Positions 43,346-52,126 of a stretch of 64,000 bases of DNA are shown here, piece by piece. How positions within the stretch are numbered: the stretch's first letter is position 1; every line of letters starts with the position of its first letter. The DNA is taken from assembly GCF_000826545.1 (NCBI RefSeq), contig NZ_CDME01000001.1, positions 1 to 64,000 of the forward strand, given 5' to 3'. The notes beneath the pieces were generated by a model that saw only the letters and a program-made list of their open reading frames with translations, was not told the origin of the DNA and did not search any database. The DNA comes from Kibdelosporangium sp. MJ126-NF4 (lineage in GTDB: Bacteria > Actinomycetota > Actinomycetes > Mycobacteriales > Pseudonocardiaceae). The position numbers and the translations under genes are program-made.

Positions 43346-43512
43346 TCAGAACCATCGCCGGTCGAGGTTCGCACCGAAGCCCGCGAGCATGTCCAGCGGA
43401 TACCCCTTCTCCAGCACGGCCCCGTCTTGTCGAGCTCGATTTCGACAAGGGTTTGATCGACGGAACCGTCACAGTGGCAACAAGATCGCCTGGGGGACTC
43501 ACGCACGATCAT
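43346..43512 (-). pseudogene. Possible frameshifted gene remnant
   Basis: On the minus strand one frame reads SVDQTLVEIELDK and, after a shift near 43430, another continues GAVLEKGYPLDMLAGFGANL to a stop at 43346. Both pieces look protein-like and could be one C-terminus broken by a frameshift, just upstream of the SMI1/KNR4 gene. The family is not recognised. The rest of 43513-43778 shows nothing I can support. Confidence 0.3.
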
Positions 43513-43778
43513 CGTGGCGATGTCCTATACTCGAGTGCCAGGAGCCATCGCGTGCTCCGAGGCGGAGGTTCCGGCTCCGGTCGAGTCGGTCACCTCTGCA
43601 ACATCCGCACTGGATCCCGTCCGGGCCAGATGTGGGCGTCGCTCCGCTTTCGGTGGAGGCCCTCCGGATCGCTGTACCCAGCTTGACGTTGTACACCGCA
43701 GTACCTGAGTTTCCGGCGACCGGGCAGGACTCAGTTTGACCAAGTCGTGGGGGTTGCGATTGGTTGAGCTGAGGCTGT

Positions 43779-43811
43779 CTTCGTCTCATCTCAACCCAGG
43801 ATGAGACGAAG
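43779..43811. promoter_or_regulatory. 12-bp inverted repeat upstream of small membrane protein
   Basis: CTTCGTCTCATC and GATGAGACGAAG form a perfect 12-bp inverted repeat around a 9-nt loop. An ATG at 43801 lies in the right arm, so the gene more likely starts at 43825. It may be an operator or an RNA hairpin. Confidence 0.5.
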
Positions 43812-43824
43812 GGCAGTGAGTCGG

Positions 43825-44103
43825 ATGGACATCGGTGGCCTGCAGCAGGGAGCGGTCGGGCTGATCGTGCTCGCGATCATTTCAGCCATCACCCGGGTCG
43901 TCCTGGTCTACCTCTCGCTTCGTGGTGCCCCTCCGGAGACACGTCCGACGATCCTCAAGAGCCTGGCTGTCGTGTTCCAGAGCTTCGGAATCGGCCGGTT
44001 CCAGAACGCACTTCGCCCGCCGGGCAAGACATCCGACGCCACCGTCGACGAGCCCGCGCCGGGCAAGGCAGACCGCAGAGTCGAGACGAGCGACCCACCA
44101 TGA
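43825..44103 (+). CDS. Small membrane protein, unknown
   Basis: 92 residues. One hydrophobic helix (GAVGLIVLAIISAITRVVLVYLSL read in two parts) is followed by a basic PPETRPTILKSLAVVFQSF segment and a charged Pro/Asp tail. Function unknown. It ends just before the 17-bp repeat that marks the right side of the AAA/DUF4143 gene, towards which it converges. Confidence 0.5.
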   Translation: MDIGGLQQGAVGLIVLAIISAITRVVLVYLSLRGAPPETRPTILKSLAVVFQSFGIGRFQNALRPPGKTSDATVDEPAPGKADRRVETSDPP

Positions 44104-44115
44104 CTGGACATCCCC

Positions 44116-44132
44116 TCCGTGGATCTGCCGAA
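44116..44132 (+). repeat. 17-bp direct repeat, distal copy
   Basis: TCCGTGGATCTGCCGAA is identical to 45415-45431 on the other side of the AAA/DUF4143 gene, 1299 bp away, in the same orientation. Confidence 0.8.
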
Positions 44133-44147
44133 CAACACACTGACAAC

Positions 44148-45395
44148 TCACTCCGGCGAGGCGGACCACAACGCGCTCATGGGAACGCAGGCGAGGTTCT
44201 CCCCAAAAGGCAGTTGCTGCTCACCGCAGTAGAGGACGAAGCCCGCGCGGAAACGGTCGCCAAGCCGCCGTTGGAGGAGACGAAGAGAGCGGAAATCGTC
44301 GGTACGAACGGTTTCGGCGGCCTTCACTTCGATGGCGACCACTCGCCCAGCGTTGTCCTCCAGCACCGCATCGACCTCGTAGCCGTCACGGTCCCGATAG
44401 TGGTGCAGGCGAGGGGCCGTCTGACTCCAGGTGATCTGACGCGCGAGTTCACCGAGGACGAACGTCTCGGCGAGGCCGCCTGTCGTCGCGTCGTTGGTGA
44501 CGCCGGAGACCAAGTGCGCGGCGAGGCCGACGTCGTTGAACACCAGTTTCGGCATGGCGACGGCCCGAGTCGTCGCGTTTGCCGACCACCCCGGAATCAA
44601 TCGGATCAGGTAGACCAGTTCGAGGAGCCCGACGTAGTCGCGGACCGTCGACGCGGGAAGCGCCAGATCCGATGACAGGCGGGAGTAGTTGAGCAGGCCG
44701 CCGGACTGCGCGGCCAGGGTTCCGACAAGTCGTCGCATGTCGGAACCACGCTGGATGTCCGCGACCTGGTGGATGTCCCGACTCATGATGTCGTCCAGGT
44801 ACGACCTGAAGAACTGAGTTCGACGCCGAGGGTTCGCACGTCGAAGGACTTCCGGATACCCGCCGCAGGACGCGAGAGCCAGGTAGTCGCGCCGACGCAA
44901 CTCCGACGGTTTCACCCGCAGCCGAGTGCCATTGGCGAATGCGGCATCGACGAAACCGTCGGGCTCGCTGTTGATCTCGCCCTGCGACAGCGGGAACAGT
45001 TCGATCGTCTCCGAACGTCCAGGCAGTGCGTCGGGGAGTTGGCTCAGGCCGAGCAGCCTGGCCGAACCGGTGAGGAGGAATCGCCCCGGGCGAGGGTCGC
45101 GGTCGACTACGTGCTTGATCGTCAGCCACAGTTCCGGAACGCGCTGAACCTCATCGATGAGCATGGTGCCCGGGGCATCGAGGAAGGCAACGGGATCGGC
45201 GGCGGCCGAGGCTCTGGTCCGGGGATCGTCCAGGTATCGGCGCGTGGCGTCCGGATGACCGCGCAAGGACAACTCGGCGAGTGTGCTCTTACCCGTCTGG
45301 CGCGCTCCGTTGACGATGACCACCCGCGTGTCCGCGAGCGCCTCCGCAACCAGTTCAGCAGCTCGACGTGGTAGATACTCCTCGGCACTGCGCAC
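44148..45395 (-). CDS. AAA ATPase with DUF4143/PD-(D/E)xK C-terminus
   Basis: 415 residues. Walker A GARQTGKST (30-38) and Walker B MLIDEVQR (77-84) form the ATPase. A winged-helix region follows (SRLSSDLALPASTVRDYVGLL) and the C-terminus has the nuclease-like pattern YEVDAVLE ... VAIEVKA. This accessory family is frequent and patchily distributed; its role is unsettled, with defence or toxin-antitoxin-like functions proposed. GTG at 45395 is the start; the frame stays open upstream only because the iteron array lacks stops. It is bracketed by 17-bp direct repeats. Confidence 0.9.
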   Translation of the reverse strand: MRSAEEYLPRRAAELVAEALADTRVVIVNGARQTGKSTLAELSLRGHPDATRRYLDDPRTRASAAADPVAFLDAPGTMLIDEVQRVPELWLTIKHVVDRDPRPGRFLLTGSARLLGLSQLPDALPGRSETIELFPLSQGEINSEPDGFVDAAFANGTRLRVKPSELRRRDYLALASCGGYPEVLRRANPRRRTQFFRSYLDDIMSRDIHQVADIQRGSDMRRLVGTLAAQSGGLLNYSRLSSDLALPASTVRDYVGLLELVYLIRLIPGWSANATTRAVAMPKLVFNDVGLAAHLVSGVTNDATTGGLAETFVLGELARQITWSQTAPRLHHYRDRDGYEVDAVLEDNAGRVVAIEVKAAETVRTDDFRSLRLLQRRLGDRFRAGFVLYCGEQQLPFGENLACVPMSALWSASPE

Positions 45396-45414
45396 GACCC
45401 GATGATACCCGGTT

Positions 45415-45512
45415 TCCGTGGATCTGCCGAAGATGCGCCCGCTGATCTGCCGATGACTGAGCCGCCCATCTGCCGAGAGGTTCGTCGTGGATCTGCCGAA
45501 CGAGAGGCCGAC
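45415..45512 (+). repeat. Four 23-bp iterons between the AAA/DUF4143 gene and dusB
   Basis: The decamer (G/C)ATCTGCCGA starts at 45421, 45444, 45467 and 45490, an exact 23-bp period, with divergent 13-bp spacers. The first and last copies extend to GTGGATCTGCCGAA. The array fills the divergent intergenic region. It is placed on one DNA face every two turns, as expected of a cooperative operator or iteron. Confidence 0.85.
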
Positions 45513-45550
45513 ACAGTGGCGAGAGGCGGGGCACGAGCTAGCCTGAATGC

Positions 45551-46684
45551 GTGAACGCCGGAACCCCCTCGTTGAAAATCGGCCCCTACGAGGTCGATCC
45601 CGCCGTCGTGCTCGCACCGATGGCGGGGATCACCAACGTGGCGTTCCGGCAGCTCTGCCGCGAGTTCGGCAGCCCCACCTCGCTGTACGTCTGCGAAATG
45701 ATCACCGCGCGGGCCATCGTCGAACGCGACGAGAAGACCATGCACATGATCACCTTCGGCGAAGGCGAGAGCCCGAGGTCACTGCAGCTCTACGGCGTCG
45801 ACCCGGCCACCATCGCCGAGGCCACCAAAATCATCGTCGGCGAGGACCGGGCCGACCACATCGACATGAACTTCGGCTGCCCCGTCCCCAAGGTCACCAA
45901 GAAGGGTGGCGGCGCCGCGCTTCCGTACAAGCGGCGGCTTTTCGGGGACATCGTCAAGGCCGCCGTCGACGCCGCCGGGGATGTTCCGGTCACCGTCAAG
46001 TTCCGGGTCGGCATCGACGACGAGCACCTCACCTATCTCGATGCCGGGCGGATCGCGGAAGCCGAGGGGGCCAGGGCGGTCGCGCTGCATGCCCGGACCG
46101 CCGCGCAGCGGTATTCCGGCACGGCCGACTGGTCGAAGGTCGCCAGGCTCAAGGAAGCCGTCACCAGCATTCCCGTTCTGGGCAACGGGGACATCTTCTG
46201 TGCCGACGACGCCATCCGGATGATGGCTCAGACCGGGTGCGACGGGGTCGTCGTCGGACGTGGATGCCTTGGCAGGCCTTGGCTTTTCGCCGAGCTGCAG
46301 GCCGCGTTCCGCGGCGGGCCGATTCCGGACGGCCCGAATCTCGGGACCGTCGCACGCATCCTGCACCGGCACGCGCTCCTGCTCGCCGACCATCTCGGGC
46401 CGGACAAGGGGATCCGGGATCTGCGCAAGCACATGGCCTGGTATCTCAAGGGTTTCCCGATCGGCTCCGAGCTTCGCCAGCAGTTCGCCCTCGTCGACAC
46501 GGTCGGCCAGATCGAGGGCCTGATCGCCCAGCTCGACCACGACGCGCCGTTCCCCGCCGACGCCGAAGGTCCGCGCGGGCGCCAGGGCTCGCCCGGCAAG
46601 GTCACGTTGCCCGATGGCTGGCTCGACGACCCGGACGACCGTTCCGTCCCGATCGGCGCGGATGTCATGCACTCCGGCGGATAG
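45551..46684 (+). CDS. dusB: tRNA-dihydrouridine synthase
   Basis: 377 residues. FMN enzyme that reduces uridine in the tRNA D-loop. VLAPMAGITNVAFR at the N-terminus, catalytic Cys110 in NFGCPVPKVTKKGGGAAL, HARTAAQRY and GNGDIF/VVGRGCLGRPW FMN contacts, and a helical C-terminal tRNA-binding region with HMAWYLKGFP. DusB-type by its N-terminal LKIG start. GTG at 45551 is supported by the family start. Confidence 0.95.
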   Translation: MNAGTPSLKIGPYEVDPAVVLAPMAGITNVAFRQLCREFGSPTSLYVCEMITARAIVERDEKTMHMITFGEGESPRSLQLYGVDPATIAEATKIIVGEDRADHIDMNFGCPVPKVTKKGGGAALPYKRRLFGDIVKAAVDAAGDVPVTVKFRVGIDDEHLTYLDAGRIAEAEGARAVALHARTAAQRYSGTADWSKVARLKEAVTSIPVLGNGDIFCADDAIRMMAQTGCDGVVVGRGCLGRPWLFAELQAAFRGGPIPDGPNLGTVARILHRHALLLADHLGPDKGIRDLRKHMAWYLKGFPIGSELRQQFALVDTVGQIEGLIAQLDHDAPFPADAEGPRGRQGSPGKVTLPDGWLDDPDDRSVPIGADVMHSGG

Positions 46685-46732
46685 TGACGCGCGTCACGGC
46701 ATGACCGGGGCCCATTGTGGGTTCCCTCCGAT

Positions 46733-47452
46733 ATGACCTTGGTTGTGGTGCACGGCGCGCTCGCCGATGCCGCGCAGTGGAACAACGTGCGGACCGAACT
46801 CACGACCAAGGGCCATCCCGTGATCGCCAGGGACCGCCGTGGCCGCAACGGAATCGCCCTCACGCCCGACTACGGCATCAAGTCCGAGATCGAGGACCTG
46901 CACCGCGTCCTCGACGAGGCAGGGCCCGATCCCGTTCTCTTCGGCCACAGCTACGGCGCCCTGATCGCGTTGCTCACCGCGCAACAGCGGGACGATCTGC
47001 GCGAGGTCGTCCTCTACGAACCGATCGCGACCGGGCACCAACTCCGCGCTTTCGTCGGCGACGCACCGGAACGGGCAAAGCGGGCGGTCGACGACGGCGA
47101 CCTCGACGCCGCCATGGAGATCTTGGTCACGGACGTGTCGCCGACACCGCCGGAGGTCCTGCGGCAGTACCGCGGCAGCCGGATGTGGCAGTCGCAGCTG
47201 CCGTTCGTCCCGGCCGGTGTGGCGGAGATCCAGGCCGCGCTGGCGCACGACCTCGACTACGACCGGGTGACCGCGCTCACCGCGCCGACGAAGGTCATCC
47301 TCGGGGCCAGGACCGTCGGCACGATGCCGTTCGGCAGGCCGACCGAGACGCTCGCGTACACCGTCGGCGCCGAACTCGTCCTGCTCGAGGACCTCGGGCA
47401 CCTCGCCCACATGGACGCGCCCGCGCGACTCGCCGAGGCGATAACGTCGTAG
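46733..47452 (+). CDS. Alpha/beta hydrolase
   Basis: 239 residues. Nucleophile Ser73 in FGHSYGAL, oxyanion HGAL near the start, and a C-terminal His in EDLGHLAHMDAP. The short helical cap fits small-ester hydrolases related to salicylate esterase/MenH-like proteins. Substrate unknown. It is followed after 2 bp by a lipoprotein gene. Confidence 0.9.
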   Translation: MTLVVVHGALADAAQWNNVRTELTTKGHPVIARDRRGRNGIALTPDYGIKSEIEDLHRVLDEAGPDPVLFGHSYGALIALLTAQQRDDLREVVLYEPIATGHQLRAFVGDAPERAKRAVDDGDLDAAMEILVTDVSPTPPEVLRQYRGSRMWQSQLPFVPAGVAEIQAALAHDLDYDRVTALTAPTKVILGARTVGTMPFGRPTETLAYTVGAELVLLEDLGHLAHMDAPARLAEAITS

Positions 47453-47454
47453 TC

Positions 47455-47892
47455 ATGCGCGCGGCGTTACCGGTGGTCTTCCTGCTGCTGGCGGGCTGCT
47501 CGACCTCGGTCGTCGGCACGCCGGTCGCCAAGGAGACCGGCGACCGTGCTCTGATCAGCGGGTACTTCTCCGCGTTCGACGCCGCCGCGCAGCAGGGATC
47601 CGCCGCACAGCAGGATTTCCTGCGCCGCACCCAGCATCCCGACTTCACCGACCGGATCTGCGAACTGCCCGGCGTGACCATCACCGTCGAGCCGACCCTG
47701 TCGACGCTGCGGCCGGACACCAAATGGACGCCGGAAGGGTCCCAGCGCCCCCGCGGCGAGGTGTATGTGGTGGCCGTCTCATTGACAGTCGCCAAGGACG
47801 GCCAGGTCGTCGGCGACCAGATCGGATCCGAGCGGATCGTCGTGCTCGACGGCGTCGTTTACGGCTTCATGCCCTGCCTTCGCCGGAACTGA
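47455..47892 (+). CDS. Small lipoprotein, unknown
   Basis: 145 residues. Signal peptide with lipobox LLAGC (Cys about 15), then a globular domain with two further Cys (ICELPG, MPCLRRN) that may form a disulfide. Family not recognised; such lipoproteins are common in actinomycetes. It starts 2 bp after the hydrolase stop, so the pair is probably co-transcribed. Confidence 0.8.
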   Translation: MRAALPVVFLLLAGCSTSVVGTPVAKETGDRALISGYFSAFDAAAQQGSAAQQDFLRRTQHPDFTDRICELPGVTITVEPTLSTLRPDTKWTPEGSQRPRGEVYVVAVSLTVAKDGQVVGDQIGSERIVVLDGVVYGFMPCLRRN

Positions 47893-48039
47893 AGACGACT
47901 GCGAGGCGTGTCACACCCCTTCACTGGGTTGGAGCAGTCGTTCATCCACCAGATGAGGGATTTCTGCATACACCTGCCCTCAGTGTCTTAAGCCGGGCCG
48001 CCAACCGGTCGACAGAGGTACGTGAGGGAGGTGAAGGCG

Positions 48040-48906
48040 GTGACCGGACTCGGACGCGGTATCGCCGAGCCTGAGCCCGTGTCAGACCCGTCGGAGTGGG
48101 CCGCGCACGAGGACACAGGCGGCGCGAACACGCCTGACGGGACTTCTCTTGTGCAGCTGCACGAGTCGATCGCCACGCTGCTCGCGTCCCGCGGCCAGTG
48201 GCGCCAGGCCTACCAGCACCTTCGCTCCGCGCTCGAGCTCATCCACGCGGACAAGACCGAGGCGCCCCGCATCCCCGAGCAGCTTCGCCGGGAGGTCGAC
48301 CGGTTGCGCCGCGAGCACGCCGAGGCCCGTGAACAGAGCATCCGCGACAGCCTGACTGCCGGCTACAACCGCCGTTACCTCGACCAGCGGCTGGTCACGC
48401 TGCTGGCCGACCGGCACACCATGAGCGGCGGGCTGGCCGTGGCACTTGTCGATCTCGACTGGTTCAAACAGGTGAATGACACCTTCGGCCATCTGATCGG
48501 CGACCGCGTCCTGCAACAGGTGGTCGATCTACTGCAGGACGGCCTGCCGGAGGAAGCGTTCTGCGCGCGCTACGGCGGTGAGGAGTTCGCGTTGGTGGTA
48601 CCCGGCGTCGACGGCCCGACAGCGGTCGCGATGGCGGAGGCGGCACGGATCAAGATCGAGAGTCACACCTGGTCGGAGATCGTGCTCGGACTCCGGGTGA
48701 CGGTCAGCATCGGGATCGCGCACGAGCCGCCGCTGAGCCTCGGCTCCACCCCGGAGCGCCAGCTCCGGCACGCCGACGGACTGCTGTACACCGCCAAGCA
48801 ATCCGGACGTAACGCCGTCGCCTATCACGTGGGAGGACGGACGTTCCTGGCTGGTCCGGCGGCAGGGCGCAGGGCCGTCACGGAGTCAAGGGCGTTGGCC
48901 TACTAG
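48040..48906 (+). CDS. Diguanylate cyclase (GGDEF)
   Basis: About 288 residues. An N-terminal helical, TPR-like region (LHESIATLLASRGQWRQAYQHLRSALE) precedes a GGDEF domain with active-site YGGEEF and DLDWFKQVNDTFGH. It makes cyclic di-GMP. There is no membrane segment and no EAL domain. GTG at 48040 follows GGGAGGTGAAGG; GTG at 48022 is possible. Confidence 0.92.
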   Translation: MTGLGRGIAEPEPVSDPSEWAAHEDTGGANTPDGTSLVQLHESIATLLASRGQWRQAYQHLRSALELIHADKTEAPRIPEQLRREVDRLRREHAEAREQSIRDSLTAGYNRRYLDQRLVTLLADRHTMSGGLAVALVDLDWFKQVNDTFGHLIGDRVLQQVVDLLQDGLPEEAFCARYGGEEFALVVPGVDGPTAVAMAEAARIKIESHTWSEIVLGLRVTVSIGIAHEPPLSLGSTPERQLRHADGLLYTAKQSGRNAVAYHVGGRTFLAGPAAGRRAVTESRALAY

Positions 48907-49119
48907 CCCGAAACCTCCCCCGTTCGGACTATCACCCTGCGCGGTTCCGCGTACTGAACGTAAACAAAGTTCGTCGGGCTGTCGTCAACGGTGGACACCG
49001 GCCGTACTATCGCTGAGCAACGTTCACTGTCGGTCTGCAACACTGGAAATTCCCCGGCGCCGCTGGACAAGCTGGACCGTGTTGATATCGTGACGTGACT
49101 GAGATGGAAGGGAGACCTG

Positions 49120-52053
49120 GTGCCCGACGAAGATCGCCCGTACGGCACCGGTGCTCGCCGCAGTCGTCACTCGACCGAGGAAGCGTCACCCGACCAGCAG
49201 CCACGCCGTCGCAGACGGTCAATGGAGGATTCGGGCGGCGTCAGCGTCTCGGACCTGGTCAAACGCCACTCGCGCACCGACCTGCCGATTCCGCAGGTCA
49301 ATGGCGCCGCAGCGAACCCGGTAGCAGCACAGCAGACCCAGACGAGGGCCCCGCAGCGGGCCGCGCGCGAGGCCGAACCGGTCCCGCCGACACCCAAGCG
49401 ACCGCAGGCACAGAGCCGTCCCGCCGCCCCGCGTAAGCAGGCCCAGGTCAAGCAGACCCAAGGCAAGCAGACACAGGGCCGACAGGCCCAGGTCAAGCAA
49501 GCGCCGGGCAGGCAGGCACAGGCCCCGCGGCCGGAACAGATGTCGCAGCAGATGCCGCGCCCCGAGGTCCGCCCGGAGCCGCGCCGCCGCGCCGCGCCCG
49601 CAGCCACACAGCAGACCGGCCAGCGCCCCGCACCGGCCCCGCCCAGGGACGCGACCGGCCAGCGCCCGTTGCCCCCCAACGGGCAAATGCCACCAAACCC
49701 GGCGCCACGGCCGACCGCGCAAGCGTCCGGTACATATCAGGTGCCGCCGTCACCGCGTGGTCACACTTCGGGTCCACGCCCGATGCCGCAGAACTCGGCG
49801 GTGCTCCCGGCGCCGGTCCAGCCGCAGCAGAACGGGCACCCCCACGGCCACGCGAACGGCCACACCGGCCAGCACCAGCGGCCGCCGCGCCCACCGCAGC
49901 CGTCGCAGCAGATGCCGATCCCGAACGCGGGCCACACCGGGCGCCAGCAGCTCGTGCCGCCCTCGCAGCAGCCTGGCCAGATGTCGGCCCAAATGTCGGC
50001 ACAGCTGCCGATCCCGCCGGTCGCCGAGCACGGGATCGACCCCAACGGCGGGGCGGTGGACCGCAACCCGAGCATCCCGCCCGCGTTGAAGCGCCCGGAG
50101 CCACCGGCCGAACGCAAGCCGTTGCCGCCACGCCGCGACGTCGACGCCATCAGCATGACCACGGAGATGGAAGCCATCTCCGAACCTGTCAAGGAAATCC
50201 GCAGGGTCGACGCGACTCTCGCGCGCTTCTCAGCCGTTCATGACGAACTCGCCGAAGAGGAACGACTAAAGAAGGAAAAGCGCGAGCGCATGATGCCGTG
50301 GCTAAAAGCCGAAAGCGGGGACGACGAAGAGCCTGACGTCCTCGCAGCGGCCCCGGCAGCAGGCACCATCGACCCACGCGTGGCCGACGCACCCACTGTC
50401 GACCAACACGAGCCGGTCGAGCCGACGGTTCACCTCGAACCAGCGGAATCTCCCGCGTCCTCGGCGTCGAACCTCGACGCCGAGCCGCCGGAGCCGGTCC
50501 GCAGGACCGCAGGCGGCGGAGGTACCCGCAAACCACCGCGCAGCAAGTACCTCCGCACCGGCAAGATCATCGCCGCGTCCATCGCGGGGCTGCTGCTGGT
50601 CGGGTCCGGCGCCGTGTGGGGCGGCAAGGAATGGATCGACGGCCAGTTCAACGAGGTCGCCGCACTGGACGAGAACTCGTCGGACATCCAGCAGAGCGAA
50701 GCGCAGCGCGGTGACGAGAACTTCCTGATGGTCGGCTCGGACACCCGGGCGGGCGCGGAGGCCGAGGACGGCGTCGGCAGCGCCGACAACATCAAGGGCG
50801 CCCGGTCCGACACGATCATGATCGCGCACGTGCCGAAGGACCGGAAACGCGTCGTGATGGTGTCGTTCCCGCGTGACCTCGAAGTCCAGATCCCGGAGTG
50901 CGACAAGTACGACTCCGAGGCGGCCAAGTACACCGACCAGAAGAGCAAGCCGCTGAAGAACCAGAAGATCAACGTGGCTTACTTCCTCGGTGGACCCAAG
51001 TGCGTCACCAAGGTCGTCCAGAACCTGACCGGCCTGAAGATCAACCACTTCGTCGGGATCGACTTCCACGGCTTCAAGGGCATGGTCGACGCCGTGCAAG
51101 GCGTCGAGATGTGCGTCGAGAAACCGATGTGGGACAACAAGTTGAACACCTGGATCGTCGAGAAGCCCGGCGAGAACGTGATGTTGCAGGGCGACGCGGC
51201 GCTGAACTTCGTGCGGGCACGGCACGTCAGCACCACGAAGGGCGGCAAGGAGGACCCGACGTCCGACTACGGCCGGATCAAGCGCCAACAGCGGTTCCTG
51301 TCGTCCTTGTTGCGCAAGTCGATGTCCGGCCAGGTGTTGCTCGATCCCGGCAAGCTCAAGAACTTCGTCAGCGCGTTCACCAAGGCCACGTTCGGTGAGG
51401 GCGTCGACACCGACCAGCTGATCACACTCGGCCGTTCGCTGGCGAGCGTCCAGGCGGGCAAGGTCACGTTCATCACCGTCCCGACGGTCGGCGAGTCCAA
51501 TGATCGCGGCAACGAAGTGTTGCGGGACAAGGACAACAAGGCCCTGTTCAACGCGATCATCAACAAGGCCCCGCTGCCCGGCGAGCAGGAAGGCTCGGCA
51601 CCGCAGGCGCAGGCAGGCACGACACCGCAGGCGGCGCAGGCACAGCAGGGCCAGGTCGTCGACCCGAAGTCGGTCAAGGTCCAAGTTCTCAACGCCGGTG
51701 CGAAGGACGGCGAGGCACGCCGCGCCCAGACATCACTGCGCAACCTCGGCTACCAGGTGCTGCAGGCCGTCGACTCGGGGGCCAAGCGGCCGGACACCGT
51801 GGTCAGGTTCGGCACCGACCTGAACGGGGCCACCACAGTGGCGTCGTCGATCCCTGGCGCGAAACTGGAGAAGGACGACTCGCTCGGCGGCGCGGTCCAG
51901 GTGCTGCTCGGCCAGGACTACAGCGGCAAGGTCCAGGCGCCGTCCCAGGCCACGGCGGGTACCCCGGTTCCCGGTACGACGACGCCGCCACCTGCGGCGG
52001 AGGCGCCGAAGGGCTTGGCGACGGTCAACGCGGGCGACGTCAAGTGTGCCTAG
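49120..52053 (+). CDS. Large LytR-CpsA-Psr (LCP) family protein
   Basis: 977 residues. A cytoplasmic Pro/Gln/Arg-rich tract of about 470 residues, one membrane helix (about 478-500), the LCP domain (about 530-770: VGSDTRAG, SDTIMIAHVP, VSFPRDLEV, LNFVRARH with catalytic Asp/Arg residues), then a LytR_C domain (about 850-935). LCP enzymes attach polymers such as arabinogalactan or teichoic acid to peptidoglycan outside the membrane. The inner tract is unusually long and could bind cytoplasmic partners. Confidence 0.93.
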   Translation: MPDEDRPYGTGARRSRHSTEEASPDQQPRRRRRSMEDSGGVSVSDLVKRHSRTDLPIPQVNGAAANPVAAQQTQTRAPQRAAREAEPVPPTPKRPQAQSRPAAPRKQAQVKQTQGKQTQGRQAQVKQAPGRQAQAPRPEQMSQQMPRPEVRPEPRRRAAPAATQQTGQRPAPAPPRDATGQRPLPPNGQMPPNPAPRPTAQASGTYQVPPSPRGHTSGPRPMPQNSAVLPAPVQPQQNGHPHGHANGHTGQHQRPPRPPQPSQQMPIPNAGHTGRQQLVPPSQQPGQMSAQMSAQLPIPPVAEHGIDPNGGAVDRNPSIPPALKRPEPPAERKPLPPRRDVDAISMTTEMEAISEPVKEIRRVDATLARFSAVHDELAEEERLKKEKRERMMPWLKAESGDDEEPDVLAAAPAAGTIDPRVADAPTVDQHEPVEPTVHLEPAESPASSASNLDAEPPEPVRRTAGGGGTRKPPRSKYLRTGKIIAASIAGLLLVGSGAVWGGKEWIDGQFNEVAALDENSSDIQQSEAQRGDENFLMVGSDTRAGAEAEDGVGSADNIKGARSDTIMIAHVPKDRKRVVMVSFPRDLEVQIPECDKYDSEAAKYTDQKSKPLKNQKINVAYFLGGPKCVTKVVQNLTGLKINHFVGIDFHGFKGMVDAVQGVEMCVEKPMWDNKLNTWIVEKPGENVMLQGDAALNFVRARHVSTTKGGKEDPTSDYGRIKRQQRFLSSLLRKSMSGQVLLDPGKLKNFVSAFTKATFGEGVDTDQLITLGRSLASVQAGKVTFITVPTVGESNDRGNEVLRDKDNKALFNAIINKAPLPGEQEGSAPQAQAGTTPQAAQAQQGQVVDPKSVKVQVLNAGAKDGEARRAQTSLRNLGYQVLQAVDSGAKRPDTVVRFGTDLNGATTVASSIPGAKLEKDDSLGGAVQVLLGQDYSGKVQAPSQATAGTPVPGTTTPPPAAEAPKGLATVNAGDVKCA

Positions 52054-52126
52054 TTGTAGAGGTCGGTTCACCTACGGTTCATTTGGGGATTCGGTAAGTA
52101 CCGGCACCTGCACGTAGGCTGACGCC

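Noticed and set aside
42620..43512. Toxin-immunity pair around the SMI1/KNR4 gene
   Set aside because: No toxin gene is present; only a weak, possibly frameshifted remnant lies upstream.
43801..43803. ATG at 43801 as the start of the small membrane protein
   Set aside because: It lies in the right arm of a perfect inverted repeat; the ATG at 43825 is a better candidate.
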